A stretch of DNA of 64,000 nucleotides, from the NCBI GenBank assembly GCA_022315425.1, contig JAIUPT010000032.1:353501-417500 (forward strand), in the 5' to 3' direction. Positions within the stretch are counted from its first letter, which is position 1. The number at the start of each line of letters is the position of its first letter. Below are positions 33,700 through 44,911 of the stretch, piece after piece. Both the position numbers and the translations under genes were made by a program. This stretch comes from Pseudevernia furfuracea. Taxonomy: Eukaryota; Ascomycota; Lecanoromycetes; Lecanorales; Parmeliaceae. Under the pieces are notes generated by a model, which saw only the letters and a list, made by a program, of their open reading frames with translations, did no database searches and was not told the origin of the DNA.

Positions 33700-34752
33700 T
33701 CAATGCCTGGGAAACTTCGTCTGAAAGATGCCACACATGAATAGTGTCCGCCATATAGTACGTCCGTTATCATGGTCGAACTTTATACCTTCTTTCTGCA
33801 TCTCTAAGAGTGTCTCTCGCACTTGAGTGTTCATATAGGCCATCTGGAAAGCCAGGGACCGGAGACAGGCACTAAGCCGCGACTTGGACTCGTCCCCATA
33901 CTTGAAGAAGAAATAGCTGCAGTCTGCATTGTTCTTCTGTAGCTGACCAATGGCATGGCCTGCGAGGACAGACTTGCCAGCTGCCGGTCTCCCAGTGAGC
34001 CAGAGTACATTTGGAGCTTCCGACGCAAAGCCCCTCCACTTCAAAAATCACTCGCAGGTTCCGGACATACGGTCATCTTCTAGCTTCTCAGACACCTCTA
34101 GATACTGTTCTAGATCCTTGACTTGCCTGTGCCGTATTTTCTCGTTCGATTTCAGAACTACCAACTCTTTTGCGAGGTTCCTCATGAACTATATGATGTG
34201 CTATCCCTAGCTTGGAGATATTTTGAATGGTAGACGCAAGTGCATTGCGAAGGATTACATAGTTTGGGTCTATTGGTGCCTCGAATTTGCAAATTGAACG
34301 GTGATGAGCATGCATCGGCATTTACGTAGTTGCATCGCCTAGATATGGCGACGTGCTCATTTCGCTCAGCAACGACTTGCCAAAGTGATGAATGTTCCAG
34401 GCAATTATCTTTACCTTTGACCCAGTAGTCAGAATCATAGCCGAAGCTGTGCACTCGCACGTTCTTGAACGCAGGATTTTTTGGAAGCCATTCCTGCGGC
34501 CAGTAGTGTGTGACTGAATTCGTCATGCTCCATCGAACCGCCCTTGAGGCCGTGTACAAAAATGAAGTCGATGGGAGGCTCCGAGGGAGAATGGGGGAGG
34601 TTTAATCCGAGAGGACCTTTCGGATCATCCAGGCCATTGTCGGTGAAGGTGGTGGTCAGGGCGGTGCTAGCGGAAGACAAACCGGTGTCCTTGCGCCGAA
34701 AACTCATACGCAGCTCGAAGAACGACCGACGTTGTGAGCATACCATATTCAA
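33700..34752 (-). pseudogene. Alpha/beta-hydrolase-NACHT relic, deleted and truncated
   Basis: This is a second gene of the hydrolase-NACHT receptor class, clearly broken. From the 5' side (34752), IDFIFVHGLKGGS begins the hydrolase, but the nucleophile region is missing. After a frame change the sequence reads THYWPQEWLPKNPAFKNV and SFGYDSDYWVKGKDN. A second frame change near 34395 leads to HHFGKSLLSEMSTSPY, then a stop. The text then jumps to HHRSICKFEAPIDPNYVI, the late His region, so roughly 150-200 residues of the hydrolase core are absent. Near 34040-33940 it resumes with WLTGRPAAGKSVLAGHA (Walker A). It ends at FQTKFPRH and a stop (33700), before Walker B. No intron arrangement explains the missing core. 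Confidence 0.8.
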
Positions 34753-35044
34753 ATGGCTTCTTCTCGACCGTACTACCTTGTATCCTCACGAATAGCAATT
34801 CGACAGTGTCAGCGTGACAAAGCCTGCTTTTGAGTCTCCTGGGCCACAAAGATCGGACCAGTTATCAACACAGACGGAAAAAATATTGTTCAAGATTATT
34901 AAGGCAGTAAGTAGGCAGACTGAGTACACTCGCTCTTGTCCATCTTCTCATTCTAGCACCCTCAAATCGGTCAAAAATTCCAAGCTTCACGACCCCTAAT
35001 GTCCTTGACTTATACCCAACACCATCTTCCAATCCTGACCACCG

Positions 35045-35881
35045 CTAGTAGAACTCCCTTCGTGAAGACTCGTCAAAGCTGAGAGCCGACCGATGTCCTC
35101 GGCGCATCCCCTCGTCCTCGGAGTCATCAAGGTCATCCTCTGACGAAGAATCATCGCCGCAACAATGAGGATACAGCCTACGTCGAATGTCCCTCATACA
35201 CTCCCGAGGTCGAGGACGCATCCCACCTCGGGCTTGCATCACACGCCCCGGAAGACGTCCGTACTGCTCATACTCAGACTCATCGTCCATGTTGCCGGCA
35301 TGAGTTGGCCCACGGTGGTCAGCATATGAGGCCGCCATTGAACGTCTCCCTCCACGGCCGTGTCTTTTACAGGACTCGAGGTCGGACTCGTCCTCTGAAT
35401 CTTCCGCATTGAAGCGCAAATCTGGGCGACGACGTTGCTCCGCTCCACGTCTGGCTCTTGGTCCGCTCCGTCTTTCACGCGTCGCACGAGGCTCGGACTC
35501 GGGTTCATCCTCAGAAGACTCGCCATCAAAACGAGGATCGGGATGATGTGATATAGCTCCGCGTCTCGATCCCTGTCCGCGGATCTCACGATCTCCATGC
35601 TCAGTGTCGGAGTCGCTACGGGAGTCGTCGAGAGAATCGGGAGAAAGGCCGCGGCGACGAGGCCTGTCTCCGTGTACTCCACCTGCACTTCCATGATAAC
35701 GGTTGCGTGGCTCATGTTCGTGATCGTCTGTGGAGGCATCCGAGGCGTACCGATCTATGCCACATATATCGGGGAGTCCACGATGAGTGGTACGGGCGGA
35801 TGGACCATGATGATGGGGAGATACATGGGCGAAGTCGCCATCGGACTCAACTTCTCGAGTGGAGGCGCCGTAGCGGTCCAT
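35045..35881 (-). CDS. Disordered Arg/Asp/Ser-rich protein, 278 residues
   Basis: A single open frame of 278 residues starts at an ATG (MDRYGASTREVESDGDF). The family is not recognised. Composition is strongly biased to Arg, Asp, Ser, Glu, Gly and His with almost no hydrophobic core, so the protein is probably disordered. Two internal copies of a short acidic unit are visible (HPDPRFDGESSEDEPESE and RPDLRFNAEDSEDESDLE), plus a third acidic Ser patch (DDSSSEDDLDDSEDE). Such SED/SDxE clusters are typical CK2 target sites and occur in nuclear proteins; that is inference. The length and clean frame in a biased sequence support coding but do not prove it. It stands apart from neighbours, at the border between the accessory and conserved regions. 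Confidence 0.55.
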   Translation of the reverse strand: MDRYGASTREVESDGDFAHVSPHHHGPSARTTHRGLPDICGIDRYASDASTDDHEHEPRNRYHGSAGGVHGDRPRRRGLSPDSLDDSRSDSDTEHGDREIRGQGSRRGAISHHPDPRFDGESSEDEPESEPRATRERRSGPRARRGAEQRRRPDLRFNAEDSEDESDLESCKRHGRGGRRSMAASYADHRGPTHAGNMDDESEYEQYGRLPGRVMQARGGMRPRPRECMRDIRRRLYPHCCGDDSSSEDDLDDSEDEGMRRGHRSALSFDESSRREFY

Positions 35882-37078
35882 TTTAAGTTTCTGGATGGAT
35901 TTGGTTTGGTTTGACTCAGTCTGATGATGATGATGTTTGAGGTCTGTTCTGTGCTTGAGTGTGATTGAATTTTGGTTCTGGTTTGGTTGTGACTGCGTGT
36001 TGGTGAGGTGATGTAGGGAGGGAAGAGATAAAATTAAGTACCCATAGTCAGTGAGAGTCGATCTATCATGACAAAGAGATTATTTTGTCAGTGAAATTGT
36101 TCATGCCTGAAGGCTTTGTTGCGACAGTCGCATTTTCAAGGACAATCTTTTTTCATTGTGTAGAAACATCTTTCAGACAATTTCTTTGTCAACCACCTAT
36201 CTGGGCGGGGGCTTAGAAGTTCGTTCGAGTTCTGCAGCTGTTTGTCCTTATGTTTTGTCGTTTAGGAAGTCGCATTTGCCTCAGATAAAGGCTTGGATAT
36301 AATTCTGACATAAAACCTGCAGCGATCCAATATCTGAGTCGCCGATGGGCGGGGAAAGAGGGCAAAGCGAGACAAGAAAAGCGGTAGCAGTAATGTTGAC
36401 TCAATTATTCGTTTCACCTCAGTACCTCGAGTGCAATTTGAGTATCCAGGGCGGAGAACATCCGGAGTCTGATTTCATTGTGACTACCAATTATGATTTA
36501 CGGAGTACTAAAGGGGCACAGGGCCCAAATGTAAAGAGCTTAGAGAACATCAAGCTGTTGAGTCGACCGTTGTTTCGAAAGCCTTTATGCGTCCAACTGA
36601 GGGCGTTGTAGACAAAAAGTGTGGTTTTTGCTAGGAACACTGAAAGGGCAAGGTCACTCATCCTTGAATGGTCATGTCAGAAATCGTCTAAGGAAGGCTC
36701 TTGCACCGTAAGGTATGTCATGTCCACCTGCGGAAGGGTAAAGCTTGATGGGAGCATGTCGCACCCTTCTGTGCATTCCACCCACGCCCAAAGGCCGGCC
36801 AACCTTCGCAAATCATTGAACGGTGATTGGTGAAGCTCATGCTTTGCGGCCGGACCTTTGCTCGCAGTCGCGAAGCGTAAAGAGGATGTTCTTCGTCTGC
36901 TTTACGAATATGTAGCAAAGCGCAGCTGGAGGCAGGAAATGGCGAAATCATTCTCGCTGGTCCATGAGGCACACCAGGGCACTTTCTTCAGGTGTGACAG
37001 CAGCAATTCTTTGCAGTAGTTTCTGGTATTCTGGTTTCATCGCCTGAGAGAACGGAGTCGAGATCAGCTAGTAAAAGT
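35882..37078. other. Intergenic stretch, 1.2 kb
   Basis: This contains upstream DNA of the disordered-protein gene and 3' flank of COG1. Short frames (for example 36345-36611 plus) have no recognisable features. No repeats are noted. Confidence 0.5.
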
Positions 37079-39706
37079 TTAAGCCAACAGAGCAAAGAGC
37101 AGACTTGTCCGCTTCCAATACTCTGCAGCATCCTTCTTCATTCTCTCCATTGACTTCGGCTCCAATGCAAGAACTTGAACTAGTGAATGCTGTAGGCTAA
37201 CCAGCTGACTGTCTTCAGATTGAATGTCTTTGACGGCACTGGCATTGGTGAGATAGGCAATGTCGAAAAACTGTTGTATCTTCCCGTCTTCTCGCTCCTC
37301 TTCTGACTCGGGCTCGACATGTCCATTGCTCATAGTCCCATTCAGGGGCTTTCCTGCCGGCTTTTCAGGACTATCGCTATTCTTCTCCTTTTTCTCCTCA
37401 ACATTCCCCGCTTCTTCGCCATCTACCTCTCCATTTTCCTCTCTGATTCTTTCCTCTATCTCTTTCTCGTCCTTCTTGACTTCTTCGTTGATTTCTTCTT
37501 TCTCCTTGTCTTCGCCATCAAGAAAATCTCTATCTCGGTGCCCATTGACCTGAACAGCCTGACGTCCTTCGAGCATCGGCGCTATACTTAGGATAAGTTC
37601 CTTTTTCAGTGCATCCACTGCCTGCGGACTCCACACGTCGCTGCCAAAAGCATTCATTGATGACGCAAGATCAAGCAGGAACCTGTATGTCCATGCAGAC
37701 GGTAGGACGGGTAGTTTCGGGTCGCCTTCCCAAAGCGGTCTTGCTTGTAGTAGCTTAGCTTGCGATATCTTGGCAATCCGTTTCGAACATTGCTCCAGGG
37801 GCACACGAAGTGCTTCATCTGCGAGGATATGCTGTAGACTAGGTATCGAACTGCTTCCAAAGTTGGGATTTTGGTAGCTCTTTGGTAGATGTTGCCGTAG
37901 TTCCCTCCATACACGGATCAAGTACGCTGCTTGTTGGCCGCTGTTAGTCGTCTCAGGTTTGTCGGGCATCTTGTCAAGCACGAATTGTAACTCGCCATAA
38001 GACTTGTGGAGGGCGCTATTGAGCTCTTCTTGCAATAGTCTTGGGTCGTCCTCACTGAGCAAGACTTGTTTATCATCCAACAAATCATCTTCGTTGTCCA
38101 AGTCATCAACATCGTCTGCCCATCTAGCCTCTCGCAGCTTCTTGATCATTTCTTCCAAAATTTCGATGCTTTCAAGAAAAGACACGTACTCGAGAGACAC
38201 CCTGTAGAAGGGTTCGTTATTGCTTGTAAATCGAGTTGCAAGCCTGTCTCGGAACGGTTTGCCTCCATTCTCGAATTCCATTGAAGTCATCGAATAATCC
38301 CATAATGACGGGGTAAGGTCAGACACGCCACGTTGCCAGTTCTGCAAAACATGTTTGACAATCAAGCCCACTCGTCCTAGCTTAGAAGCTCGAATTTGTA
38401 TGAGACGAGTTGATTGAAGATTGAAAACATCGCGGAGACCATCAAGAGTCTCGGCTGAATCAATCCCTGTTGAATGCTGATGATTCGACAACCAAAGCTC
38501 CAAGACTTGTCTCCGTAAGTCAATCAGTCTTCCAGGATCCTCGACATCTTGTATCCTGTTCCTTAGTCCAGCGAGGAAAGAGCCAAATGCAGACCTTGCC
38601 CACTGCTTGAGTGATCGTTCTGCTTCGATTTTTGTCAAATCATCATGCCGAATGTAGGGTGTAAATGTCCTGATATCGTCACCTATCCACCTCTCGTGAA
38701 CCTCCAGATTGAGCTCGATCAGTGAGTGTACATCCTGACTTTTGAACAGCGAAATCGACTTCAATTTTTCCAATGCGTGTGCTAGTTGCGTAGGTATGAC
38801 TGCCTGGGTGTCCTTCAACGTCTTTACGTAGAGTCGTAATGCCAACAGCATGCTATCATGGCCATCACCACCCTGGCCCATGTTCTCGGACATAGCCCCC
38901 AGCCTTATATGATGATAATGACGTATAACATCCTTAGGTGACGAACTCGTAGCTAGCGAGAAAGCGCACATTGCCTCCACCAATACATCTCTAGATAATT
39001 CCAAGCTTTTAAATCGTCGGTCAATCCTGCCCAGCAATCTTCGGCGTAGAACTGCCAATCGATTCCTCAAACTGTCCAAGTATGGCGGCGGATTGGGGCG
39101 CTGGGAGAGCTTCGTATGCAGCAGCCTTGAGATTACCAGGACTTTGGCGGCCAGCAGCAGTGACCCTCCACTTTTGAAAAGCCTAGAAATGACGTCTGGA
39201 CAACTGCGAAGGACGGCCAAGTGGGATGCGAAGGAGTAGCTTGCACTGTCTGCCACAGAATTCATAAGCGTCGTCTCCAGAGGTCTGTAGATTTTCACGA
39301 GAGATTCGTACTTGGAGCCCCAACCTCTTCAGTCCATGTCCGTAGATTTGAACCCTTCTTGTCCAAGATCCTAGTATTGCACCTCCTGCCAATCTCCCCC
39401 ATGTAGGTCTCCACGTCGTGCATCTGGCCACCCATCTCGATGATCGACTCCGCAGTGCCTAGGAGGTCACGATAGCTTGCGCTGCATGATCACGCTAAGG
39501 TTAGCAATTGGGGCCATTCATAGGGGCATATTGAAAGCCAAAGTGCTTGAAGTGCGCCCATACCCAACGAGTGTCCTCAGCTTTTCACGGTTCGAATCAA
39601 TGTCTCTGCGCAGTTGTCTCTCCATGCCGCGCACTGCGGGGACAGGATACTGGAAAGCTTCCTCCCATGACGCGAAGGTCTTGGGATCTGGGGCTTCCGC
39701 TGCCAT
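37079..39706 (-). CDS. COG1: Conserved oligomeric Golgi complex subunit 1
   Basis: Cog1 is a subunit of the eight-protein COG tether that directs retrograde vesicles to Golgi cisternae and keeps glycosyltransferases in place. Three exons are deduced: 39706-39564, 39481-39299 and 39245-37079, giving 830 residues. Introns are 82 nt (gtatgg...atgcag) and 53 nt (gtgaaa...gacag). The N terminus reads FASWEEAFQYPVPAVRGMERQ, then, across intron 1, ASYRDLLGTAESIIEMGGQM, the Cog1 N-terminal helical signature. After intron 2 come SYSFASHLAVLRSCP and LLLAAKVLVISRLLH. A Glu/Lys-rich low-complexity insertion lies at about residues 685-760. The minus-strand start was chosen as the only ATG just before the conserved region. 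It is followed by GPI13 (minus) with a 288-bp gap. Confidence 0.9.
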
Positions 39707-39994
39707 TGTTTGTATACAAGGTAACGACCGTGGGTGGTGCAATTGCAACACCGATGATCTCCGGTGGAAGATAGAAAGCGTAAGATTCGAGGTCTCGCTT
39801 ATACCTACCGATCATAGACTTTCTACGACAATTACTACCTCTTTACGGCCTGGACTTGATCATATGCAATTGACGGCTTGCACAAGAACGTAGGTACGCT
39901 CAGTAATGGGAGTATATAATAAGCAAATGGGTATCTCTGTACAGTCGAAGTCATACAGAGAAAATGTTATACATCGGAAGCAGAACGACGCTTT

Positions 39995-42900
39995 TCAACT
40001 CCATCCAAACACCTCCGCAATGCTTGCAAAGTTCCACCTCAAACTTCCAATAGCAACAATAATGCCGACCAAATCCACCGTTATAAGTACCGCCGCCGCG
40101 GTCATGAACCGCGGACTGAAAATTCTATACAACATTAGATGTCTCCTCAACCATCCAGCCCACATAGTAGTCGCCAGATTGATGACGGCGTAGTATAGAA
40201 GCAAAGTTGCCAATGCTTTGGCCACATCGCTAAGTAGCCTCGGCTTCTTTGGAGGCTGCTTCCACAGGGCTATCAAGGGCACTGCCACGGTAGTAAGTAT
40301 TTGAGCGCCGAAGGTGTTGAGCACAACCAGCAGTGGTGACCAAGGATAGGTTACTGTCCTTAGAGCAACGAACGCTGATTCCCACTGTATGCTTGAGAGT
40401 GTCGCTTGATGGCCTGTCTTAAAGAAGTGAAAGCTGCCGAGTAGACCTAAGACAACGGGGCCTATGGCGCTTTGGGAAAGGTTGTTGGTGTCAATGATTT
40501 CAAGCAGAGCGAGAATTTGGACGGCCAGGATGCCAATTGCACCTCCTCCCATAGGCTTTTGAAGCAAAAAGATGGCCAAAAGCCAGTTGGTGACCAACAG
40601 GAAGTATCGCGTTCCGTGCACGTTGGCGTAACCAAACACTTTTACCGACTTTGGCTTTGTGACCATGCCATCGCTGGTTTCAGGATTGGCTTCTGGTGTT
40701 ACTTCGACAGTGACGCAAGGGTTCCCATACACAAAGGTTGTAGTACCAACTGCTAAGGCCGAACCAAGTAACAACCGAGCCAGAACAATCTTTATCATCT
40801 TAAGGTTACTTTGACTCATGCTCAGCCATTCATTGTCGTCTGCTGCGTCAAGTACCCAGAAGATAGCAGATCCGAGTAGGCCCATCCTCAAGGCAAACCC
40901 CACCCACAGCGTTGCGGGTCCTTGGTATGATCGCGTCCCCTGATAGTATGTCTTGATAATAACGGGCAATAGGATCGCTGTGATGAGTGGTATGAGCAAT
41001 TGCCACGGGGCCGATGTGGATGAGTTGGTCGACGCGTAGTATGTGGATCTACAGTGCGGCATTTGCTCTTCGCGACAGAGTCTGGAGAGCGAAGCTAAAC
41101 GACTCAGAACGAGGAATGCGGCGGCTTGGGACATGCCGAGGATGCGTTCAATGAAGAAATCCTGGCGTATCGAAGAAGCAAAAGCGACGAATGCGAAAGT
41201 GCTGAGAAAGCAAAGCATAATTTCATCTTCCCATATGGTGTACGAATTTGAAGCGAAGCCGATAGACTGACTCAATGTGAAGACAACTGCAAGCCAACCC
41301 CACAAGGACCGCGGGAAAGGGCGAAAAACGCTTTTCTGTAGCTCAACGAAGACCCAGCCGAAGCCGCCGATACTGCCAGCTGCAAGACCCAGTAGAGAGG
41401 TATCCTTCGCAACCATGCCAGGCACTATCGTTGCAATCAATAAGACGCCTCCACCGCCGATAGCTCCAAGGATCGTCATATGCGACAAATAAACTGGCAC
41501 CACTTCAGCGGTCGATGGTCCTGATGACCGTGCGAACAACGCCACAATGGCGACAGCGCTGGCCAAAACAGAGATCCCTTCTAGCATATTCGGGATATTG
41601 AATGTGGCCCAAAGGCTTCGACATATACGTAGAGTCTCTTGCTGATACTGGAAGAACCTCTCGAAGGCAGTAGCGTAAAGGTCACCCCTTCCTTTATGCT
41701 GAACCGCCTCTTTCCAAGATTGGAGTCCGTCCGCCCAGTACATTTGGGGTAAAGAAAAGATGGTTTCTGCCAACCCTCTGGAGCGGGAGTACTCGTGCTG
41801 ATACCTGCTGATTTGAGCACCCGCCAGTGCGTTCACAGATGCTAGGTTGTGCCAATCGGGCTTCCCCGGGCCGACAAAAGCCTCCGCAATGGGAGCTCCG
41901 AGGCTGTTAAAAGGTATTGGCATGCCGAGAAGTAGGGAGAGTGTTGGTACGAGGTCAATCTGTCCCACAGGACGCTCTTTGGCAGTCGCGGGTGGCTCCA
42001 TCTTTCCATTATGGCCCCTACCAAAGACGCCTTTCTTCGAGTACATCCACAGTGCGGCTTCTACCTCGTCGTCGGATTCTCCGCCATGGTCTCCCTTGAC
42101 ATCCATGCCATGATCACCCATCACCACCAGCAAGGTATTGTCGTCTGTTAGAGTAATAATTTTTCTTAGCACAATATCCATTTCCTTCAATTTAGAGTTC
42201 GTAGCTAGATGATCGGGGCCGTATCGATGTCCGGCATGGTCGACACCGAGATAATGCCCAAATATTACATCCCACTTTCCCGTATTCTCAGGGCTCAACA
42301 GAGGTATCAGATGCTCAGTCACCCCATTATCGACGGTGAACAAATCCCAAACATTGAACGAATCGTACGCGTGCGTAAGATTAGCGTCGAAGTATCCTGG
42401 GAATAGCGAGTGCCAAGTATCATCACCTAAATGAACCAACGTCTTGCCTGCGTTCCGCAGTTGTCCAACCAAATTGTCCTCCTCGATAGCCGTCCCAGCA
42501 AAGTTAGACCCTATGTCGATGAACGTAGGCAGAGTTCCTGTTGTTAAGCCTTTCAATCTTTGAAGGGTCGAAGTCGGAGGATCCGCTATGAAGGGTAGGA
42601 GGAAGGCATCCTCGGGGCTTTGTCTTGCTGTCTCATCCAAGACTGTGAGAGCATTATGAAAGTGGTGTGGTTCTCCAGAAAACGGAACAGTAAAGTCGTA
42701 GCGTAAAGCATCAATGATTATTATTACCGCCTTGTCGAAGGTCTTTGGATGCCAGCATCCATCTGTATAGGTCCTCGGACTTTCTTTCCCCAGGTCGAAA
42801 GGAGGAGCGACACATTCTGATGTATAGTCAAGCACGAGGCGTGTAAGAAGGAAGCCTTTGGTGAAAAAATAGATTCCAATGGCATGGAGTAGACTAGAAA

Positions 42901-43159
42901 TGTCAGAATGGATCAACCCACGCGTGGAAACGACATACAATATCCACAGGAAGAAGCCTAATAAGAGAAAATGAGAAGCTTTGAATTGGATCTCCTTTCT
43001 CCTGTTTATGGTCTGAATATCAACATCAGGCTGCCCTCGATCTTTGCTATCATTGTATTGACTCGTGATATCTTTATACTGTGAGGAGGCAGTAGCTGGG
43101 CCATTGTGTGCTATCGGAGTAAAGACGGGCTCCCTCTTTTCAGGGCTCGTTAGGGCCAT
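39995..43159 (-). CDS. GPI13: GPI ethanolamine phosphate transferase 3
   Basis: This is the Gpi13/PIG-O family, an ER membrane enzyme that adds phosphoethanolamine to the third mannose of the GPI precursor, the link that later joins the protein. It is a single exon of 1054 residues, the usual length. A cytosolic N terminus (about 60 residues) precedes the first membrane helix (LLLGFFLWILYVV). The luminal alkaline-phosphatase-like domain follows, with GCWHP, IIIIDALRYDF (metal ligand Asp, about residue 150), the nucleophile region GLTTGTLPTF (about 203-212), GHYLGVDHAGH and VMGDHGMDVKGDHGG. After about residue 500 come many hydrophobic helices. The ATG at 43159 is the first in frame. It lies between COG1 and CDC123 on the same strand. 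Confidence 0.93.
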   Translation of the reverse strand: MALTSPEKREPVFTPIAHNGPATASSQYKDITSQYNDSKDRGQPDVDIQTINRRKEIQFKASHFLLLGFFLWILYVVSTRGLIHSDISSLLHAIGIYFFTKGFLLTRLVLDYTSECVAPPFDLGKESPRTYTDGCWHPKTFDKAVIIIIDALRYDFTVPFSGEPHHFHNALTVLDETARQSPEDAFLLPFIADPPTSTLQRLKGLTTGTLPTFIDIGSNFAGTAIEEDNLVGQLRNAGKTLVHLGDDTWHSLFPGYFDANLTHAYDSFNVWDLFTVDNGVTEHLIPLLSPENTGKWDVIFGHYLGVDHAGHRYGPDHLATNSKLKEMDIVLRKIITLTDDNTLLVVMGDHGMDVKGDHGGESDDEVEAALWMYSKKGVFGRGHNGKMEPPATAKERPVGQIDLVPTLSLLLGMPIPFNSLGAPIAEAFVGPGKPDWHNLASVNALAGAQISRYQHEYSRSRGLAETIFSLPQMYWADGLQSWKEAVQHKGRGDLYATAFERFFQYQQETLRICRSLWATFNIPNMLEGISVLASAVAIVALFARSSGPSTAEVVPVYLSHMTILGAIGGGGVLLIATIVPGMVAKDTSLLGLAAGSIGGFGWVFVELQKSVFRPFPRSLWGWLAVVFTLSQSIGFASNSYTIWEDEIMLCFLSTFAFVAFASSIRQDFFIERILGMSQAAAFLVLSRLASLSRLCREEQMPHCRSTYYASTNSSTSAPWQLLIPLITAILLPVIIKTYYQGTRSYQGPATLWVGFALRMGLLGSAIFWVLDAADDNEWLSMSQSNLKMIKIVLARLLLGSALAVGTTTFVYGNPCVTVEVTPEANPETSDGMVTKPKSVKVFGYANVHGTRYFLLVTNWLLAIFLLQKPMGGGAIGILAVQILALLEIIDTNNLSQSAIGPVVLGLLGSFHFFKTGHQATLSSIQWESAFVALRTVTYPWSPLLVVLNTFGAQILTTVAVPLIALWKQPPKKPRLLSDVAKALATLLLYYAVINLATTMWAGWLRRHLMLYRIFSPRFMTAAAVLITVDLVGIIVAIGSLRWNFASIAEVFGWS

Positions 43160-43558
43160 ACTCCAAAGTCGGTACTAAATAATTGCTCCACTCTGCCATC
43201 TCACTGCAGATCGTACTCTAGATGTGACTTGGACAGGCTTGATGCTGACGTAGAGAGAGGCACGGAAGACTGGAAGAGCCTCTTTGCTGCCCCAAATTCC
43301 GCCGCTAGGGCTGAACCATGCTCAAGCATTATCACCACCAGCCTTCGACCATAATCATGCACCTTTGAAATGCTGAATTGAAAGACTAATCAGTTTCAAT
43401 AGTTTGACCAGCTAATCAATCCTCCCAAAAACTCCTCGGACGAATCTTGATGCCCTTTGGCATATCACATTTTCTCTATTCCGTGGGTTCAGGTAGTGTT
43501 CACTATGAGATATTGTGGCAAAGCATTGGTTTTACAAGCACACCGTTCAATTGCGATT
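43160..43558. other. Intergenic GPI13-CDC123
   Basis: 399 bp between the GPI13 start and the CDC123 stop, both on the minus strand. It holds the GPI13 promoter; no defined site is recognised. Confidence 0.5.
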
Positions 43559-43781
43559 CTAGATTCCATCTACTATCTCACTACCCTTTTGTTCTCGATC
43601 TTCTCTCTCCTGTCTCGCAACAATCTCTCTCCATGTTCCCATAAACTCCCTTAACCCGGCTTCTCCGTCCGCACTTGCGTCCACCACATCCTTTGGTAGC
43701 TTGTGTGCACTGTATTGCGGTGTGTTGAAATTATACGCTTCTGGATCATCCCGGTTGACCAGGCGGAACTCTGGCGTAAAA

Positions 43782-43812
<31 letters not shown>

Positions 43813-44911
43813 CTGGTTCCCCTTCCTCCTTCTCGTCTTGCTCATCGTCTAGATTTGAGCCACCATCCGTGGAACCATCCCCGCTGAGCGAGAGTCTGAC
43901 GACACCGTCTTGTAATTGCGCTGCATCGCCTTGCTCTTCCCCCCTCATATTGAGGATCTCCAACCACGAGAAAAGCAAAGGATCTGTGCGCGGAGCCCAC
44001 GGATTGACATCGATCAGCCAAACTCGATCGTGTGGCGGTGGAATGTAAACGTCAAAGACGAAGTTCTCATCCAGAAAATTTCTTTTCAAATTCTTCTCAA
44101 AGAACTCTTGGATCAGTGAGCGCAACTTTGGTATCAAGCGCGGTAGAAAGTCGAAATGATTGAGATCCCGTTGGCACATGCAGAGCAAATGTCTCGACCG
44201 CACAAAGCATCTAATCTCCAGCGCTGGGTTAAATGCTGGTATGGTCTTTCGCAGAACAAGGTGATATGGTATCTTTGAGAGAGGTTCGTCAACAGAGATC
44301 TCCTCGTCCTCGTTCCCATCGTTACTCTCATCCTCGCTTTCAACCTCACAATCGTCAAAGACCTGCTCTAAATCATGGGTAATGAAATCCGAGCTCTTCA
44401 ACAGCAAGTAAACATCATTCGGCGTCGTACATGCCATACTATTCGTTGCTGATATCCAAGTCGCATCCTTAGGAGCGGACCAATTAAGCTTGGGCATTAC
44501 CGAGCCGTCGAGTTCGGAGATGGTGGATTTGATCTTTTGGTGTATGTCGAACCAGGCCTGTGAGGGGTCTATGGCTTCATCTTCTTCCTCCTCTTCATCG
44601 TCTATGTTGGAGTCGTTGCTTGAAGGGATATCTTCTGGAGGAAGAATGATGCCGTCGGCGCGGAGGTAGGAGAGAAACGACGCGGAGAGGGGGATAAGGC
44701 GGGCTTTGGGGGTTAAAGAGCGGTATCTGCCCTGTTCAGCGCGTGACGTTTTACGGAAGTGACTGAGTCTATACCTTGGGTACCACGAATGGTATGAGCA
44801 ATTAAGAATGTGTGACTTGGTGACTGGTGGGAAGGGTAGGTCCAGTAAAGGTTGGCCTATTGCTTCTGGAGAGGGAGATCTGTCCAAAAGATCTGCGTTT
44901 GCGATAGGCAT
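43559..44911 (-). CDS. CDC123: Translation initiation factor eIF2 assembly protein Cdc123
   Basis: Cdc123 is an ATP-grasp-like chaperone that binds eIF2-gamma and helps assemble the eIF2 trimer in the cytosol. Two exons are deduced: 44911-44775 and 44726-43559, giving 434 residues. The intron (44727-44774, gtatag...ggcag) is 48 nt, a multiple of three, and has no stop, so reading straight through also yields an open frame of 450 residues. Splicing is preferred because it restores the family motif SYHSWYPRYRSLTPKARLIPL. Other landmarks are FLSYLRADGIILP, KLNWSAPKDATW, SSDFITHDL, LVLRKTIPAFNPALEIRCFVR and VWLIDVNPW. A Glu run encoded by a CTT microsatellite lies near the C terminus. It is divergent from CWC21. 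Confidence 0.92.
43783..43814. repeat. (CTT)n microsatellite in CDC123
   Basis: Uninterrupted CTT triplets (GAA on the coding strand) encode a run of about ten Glu in the acidic C-terminal part of Cdc123. Repeat number is likely to vary between strains. Confidence 0.9.
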
